Source: Nocardia jiangxiensis NBRC 101359 (GTDB lineage: Bacteria > Actinomycetota > Actinomycetes > Mycobacteriales > Mycobacteriaceae). Taken from it: a stretch of 64,000 nucleotides of DNA. Positions within the stretch are counted from its first letter, which is position 1. Each line of letters starts with the position of its first letter. The notes under the pieces are model-generated. The model was not told the origin of the DNA and ran no database searches. It saw nothing but the letters and a program-made list of their open reading frames with translations. The stretch covers positions 61,226 through 125,225 of the forward strand of contig NZ_BAGB01000049.1 in NCBI RefSeq assembly GCF_000308615.1. The letters are read 5' to 3'. Below, piece by piece: positions 7,878 to 16,258 of this stretch. The position numbers and the translations under genes were made by a program.

Positions 7878-9110
7878 ATGACCGAGGTGGCCGATAATTC
7901 CGCCGGCGTACGCGATCTCGGCGGATGTCCGGTGTTCCACACCGACTACCGCGTGGAACGTCCCGCGCTGGAGACGCACCGACTGCTCAATGCCGACCGC
8001 GAAGCCGCGCGATTCGCCTGGAACGACTCCACCGAGGAGGGTTTCTGGGTCCTGAACCGGTTCGACGACGTGCGCGAAGCGCTGCAACGGGACGCCGACT
8101 TCAGCAACGACCAGGTCAGCTCCCTGCACCGGTCACCGCCGGGAATTCTGTTGCCGGAGAACCTGAACCAGCCCCAGCACGCCGAGATGCGGCGGATCCT
8201 CAACCCGTTCTTCGCGCCCAAGCTGGTCCGGCGCATCGCGGATCGGGCGCAGGAGCGCGCCGTCGCACTGGTCGAACAGATCGCACCGCGCAAGTCCGAG
8301 GATATGGCGACCGGATTCGGCATGACCTACCCGACCGAGCTGTTCCTGGCGCTGCTCGGCCTGCCCGTCGAGGACGGGCCGACATTCCAGCCCTGGATGG
8401 AGGGCCAGTTCACCGGATTCTTCGACAAGTCCCCGCAGGCACAGCAGATCGCCGCGCAGACCCGCCGGGAACTGGACGCATACTTCGCCGCGGCGATCGC
8501 CGACCGCCGGGCGAATCCGGGCGATCCCACGACCGACCTGGTGACCCGGCTGGTCACGGCCGAATACCAGGGCGCCCCGATCCCCGACGAGATGATCCTG
8601 ACCATCTGCATGACGATCATGGCGGCCGGGCTCGACACCACCCGCAGTGCCCTGGGCTACACGTTCCTGCACATGGCCACCCATCCGCAGGACCGGCAGC
8701 GGCTGCTCGACGAGCCCGAGTTGTGGCCGAATGCGATCGAGGAGATCATCCGGCTCTACGGCCTGATCATCCAGGACGGCCGGGAAGCCGCACACGACAT
8801 CGATTTCCACGGCCTGCCGATCCGCAAGGGCGATCTGGTGTGGCTGGGCCTGGCGGCGGCCAACCAGGACCCGCGGGTGTTCGAGGACCCGCACCTCTTC
8901 GACCCGGACCGGCCGAACCTGCAGCAGCACCTCGGATTCGGCGCCGGATACCACCGCTGCCTCGGGATGCATCTGGCGCGTGCGGAACTCGTCGTCGCAC
9001 TGACCGAGTGGCACGAACGGATCCCGCACTATCGGATCGCCGAGGGCGCGCAGCTGCGCGAGCGCGGCAGCCAGCTGCGACTGCAGCATGTCCCCCTGGT
9101 CTGGGACTGA
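7878..9110 (+). CDS. cytochrome P450
   Basis: A soluble bacterial class I P450 of 410 residues. The I-helix oxygen-binding motif is AAGLDTTRSAL (about residue 253), the K-helix ExxR is EEIIR (about 293), and the heme-Cys loop is FGAGYHRCLG (about 354-363). It presumably hydroxylates the lipophilic substrate or an intermediate of the catabolic island, with electrons from the [3Fe-4S] ferredoxin gene just downstream on the other strand. GAGGAG precedes the ATG. The genes on either side of the terminator at 9151-9179 converge. Confidence 0.93.
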   Translation: MTEVADNSAGVRDLGGCPVFHTDYRVERPALETHRLLNADREAARFAWNDSTEEGFWVLNRFDDVREALQRDADFSNDQVSSLHRSPPGILLPENLNQPQHAEMRRILNPFFAPKLVRRIADRAQERAVALVEQIAPRKSEDMATGFGMTYPTELFLALLGLPVEDGPTFQPWMEGQFTGFFDKSPQAQQIAAQTRRELDAYFAAAIADRRANPGDPTTDLVTRLVTAEYQGAPIPDEMILTICMTIMAAGLDTTRSALGYTFLHMATHPQDRQRLLDEPELWPNAIEEIIRLYGLIIQDGREAAHDIDFHGLPIRKGDLVWLGLAAANQDPRVFEDPHLFDPDRPNLQQHLGFGAGYHRCLGMHLARAELVVALTEWHERIPHYRIAEGAQLRERGSQLRLQHVPLVWD

Positions 9111-9150
9111 CTGCGGCGCAACCGGATTCACATCAGCACACCGACCGGCG

Positions 9151-9179
9151 GCCCGGCATCCTTCACGAGGATGCCGGGC
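9151..9179. terminator. bidirectional terminator between P450 and ferredoxin
   Basis: Perfect 12-bp stem (9151-9162 with 9168-9179) and a 5-base loop between convergent genes. There is no U-tract, as is common in actinobacteria. Confidence 0.75.
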
Positions 9180-9217
9180 CGTGGTGTTTCCCGGAGCGTT
9201 CCGGGGAACCGCGGGAA

Positions 9218-9418
9218 TTACGAATCGCGTACCGCGATGGCCGATTCCGGGCACGCGTGCGCCGCCGACTCGGCCTCGGAGGTCAACCCCTCCGGGACTT
9301 CCCAGCTGCGGCCGCGCTCGGCCACGAATCCCTCGTCGTCGTCGGTCAGCAGCCGTTCGGCCATCGCATAGCACCGGCCGTGCCCCATGCAGCGGGCCCC
9401 ATCGATCGAAATGAACAT
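9218..9418 (-). CDS. P450-type [3Fe-4S] ferredoxin
   Basis: A 66-residue ferredoxin. The cluster motif is C10-MGH-GR-C16 with His in place of the second Cys, and a later C56-P. This is the single-cluster type that serves actinobacterial P450s, often as [3Fe-4S]. It very likely feeds the adjacent P450. No ferredoxin reductase gene is nearby. The N-terminus MFISIDGARCMGHGRC is canonical. Confidence 0.9.
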   Translation of the reverse strand: MFISIDGARCMGHGRCYAMAERLLTDDDEGFVAERGRSWEVPEGLTSEAESAAHACPESAIAVRDS

Positions 9419-9470
9419 CGTCGTCCTACCTGTCGGTCACGTTCTCGCGTCGGGTCGTCGTACCGGCTCC

Positions 9471-9512
9471 GATCGGCCGGGCGTCCACGCTGATCAGGAC
9501 GCCCGACCGATC
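9471..9512. repeat. inverted repeat upstream of ferredoxin
   Basis: A 16-bp stem with one mismatch (9471-9486 with 9497-9512) and a 10-base loop, about 50 bases before the ferredoxin start. It could be a second terminator for the MFS gene or an attenuator. Confidence 0.5.
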
Positions 9513-9546
9513 ACAACCGACTACCTCGGCCACCACGCCGAGGAGA

Positions 9547-9580
9547 CAGGGCCCCGCATCCGGCTGGATGCGGGGCCCTG
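9547..9580 (-). terminator. terminator of the MFS transporter gene
   Basis: Perfect 15-bp GC-rich stem (9547-9561 with 9566-9580) and a 4-base loop, 10 bases past the MFS stop. Confidence 0.8.
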
Positions 9581-9590
9581 CCCGGAGTCA

Positions 9591-11030
9591 TCAGGCCGAC
9601 TCGGCCACAACGGACTTGGGAGCCCGGATGAGCGCGACGAGCAGCAGGCCGACCACCGAGAGCACTGCGCCGATCACCCAGCCCAGCTGGAAGCTGTGCT
9701 CGGTCGGAACCGCCTTGTGCCCCACCTTGATCACCTGCGATGTCAGCACCGCGGTGATCGCCGCACTGCCGATCGCGCCGCCGAGCGGGGCACTGATCTG
9801 CCCGATGCTCGCCGCCGTGGCCACCTCGTCGGGGTGCAGCGCCTGGATGAACGTCAGGTACGCACTGGCCGAGGAGAGCCCGTAGGACAGGCCGACGATG
9901 ATCGGCCACATCCACAGGTGCCATTCGGACCCGTGCACGAACGCGATGAGCAGCATGCCGATCGCCAACCCGGTGAACGCCAGCAGGCACATCACCCGGG
10001 CCGGGACGAAGCGGCTCAGCGGACCGGCCGACGCGCTGCCGACCACGATGCCGCAGCAGAACATCAGCATCAGCAGACCACTGGTCAGTTCGTCGTATCC
10101 GAAGCCGAATCCGGCCGAGGTGGGCGTCTCGGTGAACGTCGGCAGGGTGAAGTTGACGATCCAGGCGAGCATGCCGGCCAGGAAGAACACCAGCCATCCG
10201 CGTAGGAAGTTCATGTTCCGCAGCGCCCGGGTGTTCGCCAGCGGTGCGGGCACCCGCTCCTCGACGATCCACCAGACCGCCGCCACGATGACACCGGCCA
10301 CCAGCGGCACGAGCGTCCCGGGCGAGGCCCAGCCCCACTTCGAACCCATGCTGAGCGGCACCAGGATCAGTGCGAGGGCGGCGGCCAGCAGCAGGCCGCC
10401 GACCCAGTCGACCCGGCCGCGCCCCGGCCCCTGCCGACCCGGAATCACGGCGAGTGAACCGAGGACCCCGATGATCCCGAGCAGGGCGAGGACGCCGAAC
10501 ACCACGCGCCAGTTCACGTGCACGGTGTCGGTCAGCAGGCCGCCGATGGCGAACGAGAGACCGGCGGCGATCCCTTCCGCGGCGGCGATCCAGGACAGCA
10601 CCGTTCGGAGTGTCCGGCCGGTCAGGTTGGACCGTGCGATCGCCAGCGCCAAGGCGATGCCGCCGAGGGTGAATCCGCTGATGAACCGGCCGACCAGCAG
10701 CACCGTCATATTCGGGGCGAAGGCTCCGAGGATGCTGCCGAGGGTCAGCAGCCCCATCGTGACGAGCGCGATCCGTTGCTGTCCGAACAGCGATGCGAGC
10801 GGTGGGAGCAGGGCGGTACCGATCGCGCCGCTGAGCGAACCGATGATCACCACCCAGTTGAGCAGGCTGCCGGACGCGCCGAGGGCGGGTCCGATCTGGC
10901 CGAGCAGTTTGAGCGGGATGGTGATCACCAGGGTGGCCAGGATGACGAAATAGCCGATCATCAGGACCAGGCCGCGTGGCATCGCGGCCGACACCTCACT
11001 GCCGTTCGAATCCGTTGCAGTAGTTGTCAT
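9591..11030 (-). CDS. MFS transporter
   Basis: A 479-residue polytopic protein with some 12-14 hydrophobic segments, probably of the 14-TMS DHA2 type (QacA/EmrB-like). The loop 2-3 region reads LASLFGQQRIALVTMGLL and the motif-C-like helix GIAAGLSFAIGGLL lies near residue 150. It is likely to move the pathway substrate or an inhibitory intermediate across the membrane. It lies downstream of the flavin monooxygenase on the same strand with a 97-base gap. Direction of transport cannot be inferred. Confidence 0.85.
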   Translation of the reverse strand: MTTTATDSNGSEVSAAMPRGLVLMIGYFVILATLVITIPLKLLGQIGPALGASGSLLNWVVIIGSLSGAIGTALLPPLASLFGQQRIALVTMGLLTLGSILGAFAPNMTVLLVGRFISGFTLGGIALALAIARSNLTGRTLRTVLSWIAAAEGIAAGLSFAIGGLLTDTVHVNWRVVFGVLALLGIIGVLGSLAVIPGRQGPGRGRVDWVGGLLLAAALALILVPLSMGSKWGWASPGTLVPLVAGVIVAAVWWIVEERVPAPLANTRALRNMNFLRGWLVFFLAGMLAWIVNFTLPTFTETPTSAGFGFGYDELTSGLLMLMFCCGIVVGSASAGPLSRFVPARVMCLLAFTGLAIGMLLIAFVHGSEWHLWMWPIIVGLSYGLSSASAYLTFIQALHPDEVATAASIGQISAPLGGAIGSAAITAVLTSQVIKVGHKAVPTEHSFQLGWVIGAVLSVVGLLLVALIRAPKSVVAESA

Positions 11031-11127
11031 CTTGCCTCTTCGTTGAGTTGATGGAGATGCCCGGTGGTCCGGGCGGTCGGGGAAAGTCGTGTGTCGACAC
11101 CGCCCCGCGGGGCGGCGCTCGATGGTC

Positions 11128-12186
11128 CTAGGGGCGGTAGCCCAGCTGGACGAGTTCGGGCAGGACCGCGGTTTCGAACAGGCGCAGGCTGCGCCAGCCC
11201 GCGTCCAGCGGCAGTCCGCCCATCAGGGGCTGGAAGACCAGTTCGGCGTCGGGTCCGAGCGTCCGGCACAGCTCGACGCACTCCTGCGGGGTCACCACCC
11301 GGATATTCGGGTCGGTCTGCAACTCGGCCAGTCCCGCGGCGGACCGGTAGGCAGTGGTGCCCACCCCACGCTCGCGGGCCCAGTTCGCGTTGGCGTTCGT
11401 CGTGTACAGCACGTGCGGCGCGACGATCTCCCAGTCGCGCGCCGGATCATCGGACACGAACAGGAACAGCGGACCGAGCACCGGGGCACGCGGCGGAACC
11501 GGCTCACCGAGCCGTTCGCGCTCGGCGGCGTAGATCTCGTACAGCCGGTCCTTCTCGGATCCGGCCGGGCGGTACCCGTCACCGATCCTGGCGGCCCGGA
11601 TCGCCGACGCCTCGGCCGAGCCGCCGATGTAGAGCGGCGCTCCCGCCGGGCGCGCGGGACGGGGACGGACCTTGACCGGTTCCCCGCGGAAGTCGAACTC
11701 TTCGCCGGTCCAAGCCTGTCGCAGCACTTCGACGATCTCTTCGAGGGTCTGCACACGCCGACGACGTTCGATACCGAACATCCGGTATTCCGAGTCACGG
11801 TATCCCAGGCCGAGCGTGACCTCGACCCGGCCCCCACCGACCAGGTCGAGCGCGGCGAGGTCCTCGGCCAGCCGCAGCGGATGGTGCAGCACCGCGACGA
11901 GCGCGGACAGATGCACCGTCATCCAGCGGGTCCGGCCGAGCATCGCCGAACCGAGGATCATCGGAGCGGCACAGTAGCCGTCGTCGGCGCCGTGGTGTTC
12001 GGCGAGATATACCGTCTCGAACCCGAGTTCGTCCGCCCACGCGACGTGCTCGAGCGCGGCGGCGTACTGATCGGGACTGCCGACCCCGATTCCTGGGGCG
12101 CGCATGTCATAGCGCAGAGCCAGTTTCACGGTCGTCCGGTTACCGCCGGTGGCGGCCGTTCCGGAGTCTTCGGCCATGGGTTCCAC
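11128..12186 (-). CDS. LLM class flavin-dependent oxidoreductase
   Basis: A 352-residue luciferase-like monooxygenase with a TIM-barrel FMN-binding fold. Typical segments are WADELGFETVYLAEHHGAD (about residue 50), LHHPLRLAEDLAALDLVGGG (about 100-119), GRVEVTLGLGYRDSEYRMFG and a C-terminal GPDAELVFQP. It would use FMNH2 or F420H2 to oxygenate or reduce a substrate; the sequence does not decide between them. It is divergent from a CoA-transferase gene across a promoter region carrying the shared island element. The start could also be the ATG three codons on (MAEDSG). Confidence 0.85.
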   Translation of the reverse strand: MEPMAEDSGTAATGGNRTTVKLALRYDMRAPGIGVGSPDQYAAALEHVAWADELGFETVYLAEHHGADDGYCAAPMILGSAMLGRTRWMTVHLSALVAVLHHPLRLAEDLAALDLVGGGRVEVTLGLGYRDSEYRMFGIERRRRVQTLEEIVEVLRQAWTGEEFDFRGEPVKVRPRPARPAGAPLYIGGSAEASAIRAARIGDGYRPAGSEKDRLYEIYAAERERLGEPVPPRAPVLGPLFLFVSDDPARDWEIVAPHVLYTTNANANWARERGVGTTAYRSAAGLAELQTDPNIRVVTPQECVELCRTLGPDAELVFQPLMGGLPLDAGWRSLRLFETAVLPELVQLGYRP

Positions 12187-12298
12187 ACCTCACCTCACGT
12201 GTTCCAGGTCACTCGCAAATTCAGTAGAACCATAGCAACCATGCGCATGAATGTGTAGGGTCCCGTTCGAAGAAAATCACCCCCCGGAAAGGACGACC
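12187..12298. promoter_or_regulatory. divergent control region LLM / CoA-transferase
   Basis: The shared element is at 12232-12242 (reverse complement ATGGTTGCTAT). TAGGGT at 12256-12261 is a probable -10 box for the rightward gene. The 11-mer CAACCATGCGC here recurs at 37692-37702 before the kinase gene. Confidence 0.6.
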
Positions 12299-13426
12299 AT
12301 GACCGTCACCGAACCAGGAGCCCTGACCGGGATGCGCATCGTCGACTTCAGTCGCGTACTCGCGGGGCCCTACGCGACGATGCTGCTGTCGGACTTCGGC
12401 GCGGAAGTGATCCGACTGGAACGTCCCGGCGTCGGCGATGACACTCGCGGCTGGGGACCGCCCTGGTACGAGGGCGAGTCCACCTACTTCCTGGGGCTCA
12501 ACCGGAACAAGACCTCCGTCGCGTTCGACCTGACGAGCGAGACGGATCGCGCGATGGCCCGGGAGTTGATCAGCGGCGCGGACGTCGTGGTGGAGAATTT
12601 CAAGCCCGGCACGCTGGAGCGGTACGGATTCGGCTACGAGCAGCTCGCCGCCGAGCATCCCGCGCTGGTGTACTGCTCGGTGACCGGATTCGGCTCCGGC
12701 AAGGGCGCGCACCTGCCCGGCTACGACCTGATCGCGCAGGCCACCGGTGGGCTGATGAGCATCACCGGCCATCCGGAGACCGGTCCGGCCAAGGTCGGCG
12801 TCGCGATGGTCGATGCCATCACCGGTCTGCACGCCGCGCTCGGCATCCAGACCGCGCTGATCCACCGGCTGCGCACCGGGCAGGGACAGCGGGTCGAGGT
12901 GAATCTGCTGTCCTCGGTGCTGGCCTCGCTGACGAACCAAGTCTCCGGGCACATCCTCACCGGCAACGTGCCGAAGCTGATGGGCAACGCGCACCCCAGC
13001 GTCGCCCCGTATCAGCCGGTGGCCACCGCCGACCGGCCACTGGCCATCGCGGCCGCGAACGACAAACAGTTCATCGCCCTGTGCCGCGCGCTCGGCCGTC
13101 CCGAACTTGCCGAGGATCCGCGGTATCGCAGCAACACCGACCGCGTGACCCACCGCGAGGCGCTGATCGAGGATCTGGAGAACGTCTTCCGCACCCGCGA
13201 CGCGGACCACTGGTTCACCGTCCTGGTCGACGCGGGCGTCCCCGCCGGTCCGATCAACGACATCGGCCAGGCCGTCGCCCTCGCGGAAAGCCTCGGTCTC
13301 GAGCCGGTGGTCCTGCCCGACGACGAACCCGAAGGCCGGGGAATCGCCCAGGTGCGCAACCCGATCCGGTTGTCCCGGACACCGGCGACGTACCGGACCA
13401 ACCCGCCGAAACTCCCGGTTCGCTGA
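12299..13426 (+). CDS. CaiB/BaiF family III CoA-transferase
   Basis: A 375-residue family III CoA-transferase that moves CoA between carboxylic acids. N-terminal Rossmann part: MRIVDFSRVLAGPYATMLLSDFGAEVIRLE. The central catalytic Asp lies in VAMVDAITGLHAALG (about residue 180). The C-terminal part has DKQFIALCRALGRPEL and LVDAGVPAGPINDI. GGAAAGGA lies six bases before the ATG at 12299; the longer frame from 12251 overlaps promoter sequence. It is monocistronic, with a hairpin terminator 12 bases after the stop. It probably activates or recycles a pathway acid. Confidence 0.9.
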   Translation: MTVTEPGALTGMRIVDFSRVLAGPYATMLLSDFGAEVIRLERPGVGDDTRGWGPPWYEGESTYFLGLNRNKTSVAFDLTSETDRAMARELISGADVVVENFKPGTLERYGFGYEQLAAEHPALVYCSVTGFGSGKGAHLPGYDLIAQATGGLMSITGHPETGPAKVGVAMVDAITGLHAALGIQTALIHRLRTGQGQRVEVNLLSSVLASLTNQVSGHILTGNVPKLMGNAHPSVAPYQPVATADRPLAIAAANDKQFIALCRALGRPELAEDPRYRSNTDRVTHREALIEDLENVFRTRDADHWFTVLVDAGVPAGPINDIGQAVALAESLGLEPVVLPDDEPEGRGIAQVRNPIRLSRTPATYRTNPPKLPVR

Positions 13427-13438
13427 ACTCGAATCGAA

Positions 13439-13471
13439 CGGCGCGGGGCGGCATCGCTCGTCCCCGCGCCG
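13439..13471 (+). terminator. terminator after CoA-transferase
   Basis: Perfect 10-bp GC stem (13439-13448 with 13462-13471), 13-base loop, 12 bases after the stop codon. Confidence 0.7.
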
Positions 13472-13625
13472 CTTCGGCGATCACCCGCTCGGCGGGTATG
13501 AGCATCGGCTACTGCACCACAGCGCCGATCCTCATGCGCGCCAACGATTCCCCGTCCACGCAATACGTATCAACCGGATGCCGGCTCGGGAATTCGATTG
13601 CCCGGCAACCTGATCCACGCCGGGC

Positions 13626-14096
13626 TCAGCGAACTTCGGAATCGTGCGGCCATCCGGCGACCAGATCGGTGCTCACCTCGATCACCATGTGTTTCTCGGT
13701 GAATCGCGGCTGCGGACCGCTGACGTCCACGATGTCGTCATAACTCCCCCACCCGACGACGGAACGATCGGTTCCGCGACCGGTGAACAAGACCTGAGCC
13801 TGCACGCGCACGCGGGAGTCGCCGAGCCAGGTCGTGCGCGCGTTGGTGATGAAATGCCGTTTGATCGAGGCGTCGGCTCGGAACGCCCATTCGTAGAATT
13901 CCCGGATCTCCGCACGGCCGTTCGCCTTTCGCGACGGCGTGGTGAGTACGGCGGCGGGCGCGAACAGCGCCGTCACCGTTTCCGGCCGCGGATCGTCGAG
14001 GATCCGCGCATAGGCGTGCAGGTGCTCGCGGGCGATCTCGGCCGCTTCCAGCCGACGTACCCGTTCGCGCAGTTCGGCCAATTCCTCGCCACTCAT
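13626..14096 (-). CDS. SnoaL-like (NTF2-fold) protein
   Basis: A 156-residue protein with an NTF2-like cone fold, as in SnoaL polyketide cyclases, ketosteroid isomerases and ring-hydroxylating dioxygenase beta subunits. It opens with a charged helix (EELAELRERVRRLEAAEIA) followed by EHLHAYARILDDPRPETVTALFAPAA. Such proteins catalyse isomerisations, dehydrations or lyase steps using His/Asp pairs, and the reaction cannot be predicted. It is downstream of an SDR gene with a 40-base gap, so likely co-transcribed and acting on the same intermediate. Confidence 0.75.
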   Translation of the reverse strand: MSGEELAELRERVRRLEAAEIAREHLHAYARILDDPRPETVTALFAPAAVLTTPSRKANGRAEIREFYEWAFRADASIKRHFITNARTTWLGDSRVRVQAQVLFTGRGTDRSVVGWGSYDDIVDVSGPQPRFTEKHMVIEVSTDLVAGWPHDSEVR

Positions 14097-14136
14097 CGAC
14101 GGTCCTCCCGATCGCGATTCGGTTGCGGCACAACGC

Positions 14137-14946
14137 TCAATCGATCGCGACCACGTCGTGCACGCCGCGCCAGGCCATCGTCCCGCCGTCGACCGGAACG
14201 GCGACGCCGGTCAGGAACGATGCCTCGTCGCTCGCCAGGAAGCACGCCGTTCGCGCCACCTCGACCGGCAGGCCGAGCCGGGGAATCAAGTGCGTTCCGT
14301 ACATCGATCGCGCTCGGGCGAATTTGTCCGTCGCGGCAGCCAGATGCGCGTCACTCATCGGCGTGCGAATCGCCCCCGGGCAATAGCAGTTCACCCGGAC
14401 GTGCGGGGCCAGGTTCACCGCCGCCACCTTGGTCAGCTGGATCACCGCGGCCTTCGACACTCCGTAGGCGGGCATGTGTGTACCCGCCAGACCCGCGACC
14501 GATGCGGCATTGACCACCGAAGGCCCTCGCTCGGAGGCGCGCAGATGCGGAGCCGCGAACTTGATCGCCGACCACATCGCCTTGAGATTGATGTCCATCA
14601 CCGCGTCCCACGCCTCTTCCTCGAGCGTTTCCAGCCCGGTCCGGTCCGCGTCGGTGAACATGTGATCCAGCACGCCCGCATTGTTGAACAGCGTGTCCAG
14701 ACCACCGGCCCAACCGGCGAAGTCCGCCACCACGTCCCGGATCTCGGACGTCGAACGCAGGTCCGCGCGCAGGTGCCGGACCTGTGCGCCCGATTCGGCG
14801 ACGAGCGAGGCCGTCACCGCCAGCTCGGCGTCGTCGACATCGGTGATACCGATTCGGCTCGCGCCCTGCCTGGCCGCCTCGAGCGCGAGCTCGCGGCCCA
14901 TTCCCCGGGCCGCTCCGGTGACGAGAATTCGCTTGTCGCCCAGCAT
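14137..14946 (-). CDS. SDR family oxidoreductase
   Basis: A classical SDR of 269 residues. Motifs: TGAARGMG cofactor loop, ITDVDD (NAD preference), NNAGV, Ser in NAASVAG and YGVSK. The start at 14946 (MLGDKRI) has AGGAAG just upstream; an ATG at 14961 is the alternative. The longer open frame to 15024 reaches into the promoter. It is first in a two-gene operon with the SnoaL-like gene and divergent from the GntR regulator. Confidence 0.83.
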   Translation of the reverse strand: MLGDKRILVTGAARGMGRELALEAARQGASRIGITDVDDAELAVTASLVAESGAQVRHLRADLRSTSEIRDVVADFAGWAGGLDTLFNNAGVLDHMFTDADRTGLETLEEEAWDAVMDINLKAMWSAIKFAAPHLRASERGPSVVNAASVAGLAGTHMPAYGVSKAAVIQLTKVAAVNLAPHVRVNCYCPGAIRTPMSDAHLAAATDKFARARSMYGTHLIPRLGLPVEVARTACFLASDEASFLTGVAVPVDGGTMAWRGVHDVVAID

Positions 14947-15105
14947 GCTTCCTACTTTCATCCGGGGGAGAAACCGAGCGTCCGACGGACGAGGACCCGG
15001 GACGTGACACGCGGAGAATTCCACGCCAATCTATACACATGAATAGCATTGAATGTAGGGTGTGAGAGCTGCAAGCACAAGAGCGCCACCCAGGGGAGAA
15101 CGATT
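14947..15105. promoter_or_regulatory. divergent control region SDR / GntR regulator
   Basis: The shared element ATGAATAGCAT is at 15039-15049 and TAGGGT at 15056-15061 is a probable -10 box for the regulator. The close spacing suggests autoregulation. Confidence 0.6.
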
Positions 15106-15837
15106 ATGACCGCTTTGGAACGACCGAAGAAGACCGCGCTGCTCGTGGCACAGCGCATCGTCGAGGACATCAACGCCCGAGGGAACCAGGTCGGAGACCG
15201 GCTGCCCCCGGAGAAAGCGATGCTCGAGGACTACGACGTCGGGCGCGGGACGCTGCGAGAATCGTTGCGGTTTCTCGAATTGCAGGGCGTCATCACGCTC
15301 AAGCCCGGCCCCAGCGGCGGACCGATCGTGCAGCAACCGGACAGCTCCGCACTGGCCACCTCGCTGAGCCTGCTGTTGCAGTTCCAGCAAGCGCCCTTCC
15401 AGACCGTGATCGAGACCCGCGCCGCGCTGGAACCGCATATGGCCCGGCTCGCCGCCCAACGGATGAGCGAGGAGGATGTCGCGAAACTGTTCGAGATCGT
15501 CGAACTCGAACGACAGAACCTCGACGACCACGCGGGATTCCTGAGCCAGACGCGGCGCTTCCACGCCACCGTGGCCGAAGGCTCCGGCAACCTCATCTTC
15601 GCGGCGCTGTTCAATGCGCTGTTCGACATTCTCGACGGGGCCGCGGTCGGCATCGAGTACCCGCCGAAGCAGCGGCGGCTGACCGTCGACATCCAGTCCG
15701 AGATCGCCACCGCGATCTCCGAACACGATGCCGACCGCGCCGAGGAACTGATGGCCACGCAGATGCAGGCGCTGGCCGCCTACACCCAGAAGAACTACGC
15801 CAAAGTGCTTGCCGCACCAGTGATGTGGAAGATGTGA
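15106..15837 (+). CDS. FadR/GntR family transcriptional regulator
   Basis: A 243-residue regulator. The GntR winged helix occupies residues ~10-80 (GDRLPPEKAMLEDYDVGRGT, then LRESLRFLELQGVITLKPGP). The FCD all-helical effector domain covers ~95-230, with possible metal ligands His in RRFHATVAEGSGN. FCD domains sense carboxylic acids or acyl-CoAs. It is the only transcription factor in the 36-kb catabolic island and therefore the prime candidate for binding the repeated promoter element, including its own promoter. GGGGAG precedes the ATG at 15106. It heads an operon with the DUF35 and thiolase-like genes. Confidence 0.9.
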   Translation: MTALERPKKTALLVAQRIVEDINARGNQVGDRLPPEKAMLEDYDVGRGTLRESLRFLELQGVITLKPGPSGGPIVQQPDSSALATSLSLLLQFQQAPFQTVIETRAALEPHMARLAAQRMSEEDVAKLFEIVELERQNLDDHAGFLSQTRRFHATVAEGSGNLIFAALFNALFDILDGAAVGIEYPPKQRRLTVDIQSEIATAISEHDADRAEELMATQMQALAAYTQKNYAKVLAAPVMWKM

Positions 15838-15838
15838 G

Positions 15839-16258
15839 ATGACAACGGCCAGCCGCCCGATCCCCTTCCCCGACGATGTGACCGAGGGATTCTGGGACAG
15901 CGTCCGGGCGCGCACGCTCAGTATTCAGCGCTGCGCCGCCTGTTCGCGTTTCAACCACGCGCCGAGCCTGACCTGTCCCGCCTGCGGCGGCGCGGAACTG
16001 GCCTACGAGCCGGTCTCGGGCCGCGGCGTCGTGTACAGCTACACGGTGCTGGACGAGGCGCCCGGCCCCGGGTTCGCCGGGCTGGTGCCGCTCGTGGTCG
16101 TCGTGGTGGAACTGGTGGAACAACCCGGACTGCTGATGGTGGCCAACCTGCTCGGCGCAGGACCGGACGACGTGCGGATCGGCGCCGTCGTCGACGTGGA
16201 ATTCGAAGAGATCTCCCAGGACTGCGTACTCCCGCAGTTCCGGCTGGCGGAAGTGTGA
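15839..16258 (+). CDS. DUF35 Zn-ribbon/OB-fold protein
   Basis: A 139-residue protein with an N-terminal zinc ribbon (C32xxC35 and C46xxC49) and a C-terminal OB fold, the ChsH2-C/DUF35 type. Such proteins pair with thiolase-like partners; in steroid side-chain degradation the DUF35 part of ChsH2 activates the aldolase Ltp2. Here it starts one base after the regulator stop and overlaps the thiolase-like gene by GTGA. A retro-aldol complex with that gene product is therefore the best guess. Confidence 0.83.
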   Translation: MTTASRPIPFPDDVTEGFWDSVRARTLSIQRCAACSRFNHAPSLTCPACGGAELAYEPVSGRGVVYSYTVLDEAPGPGFAGLVPLVVVVVELVEQPGLLMVANLLGAGPDDVRIGAVVDVEFEEISQDCVLPQFRLAEV

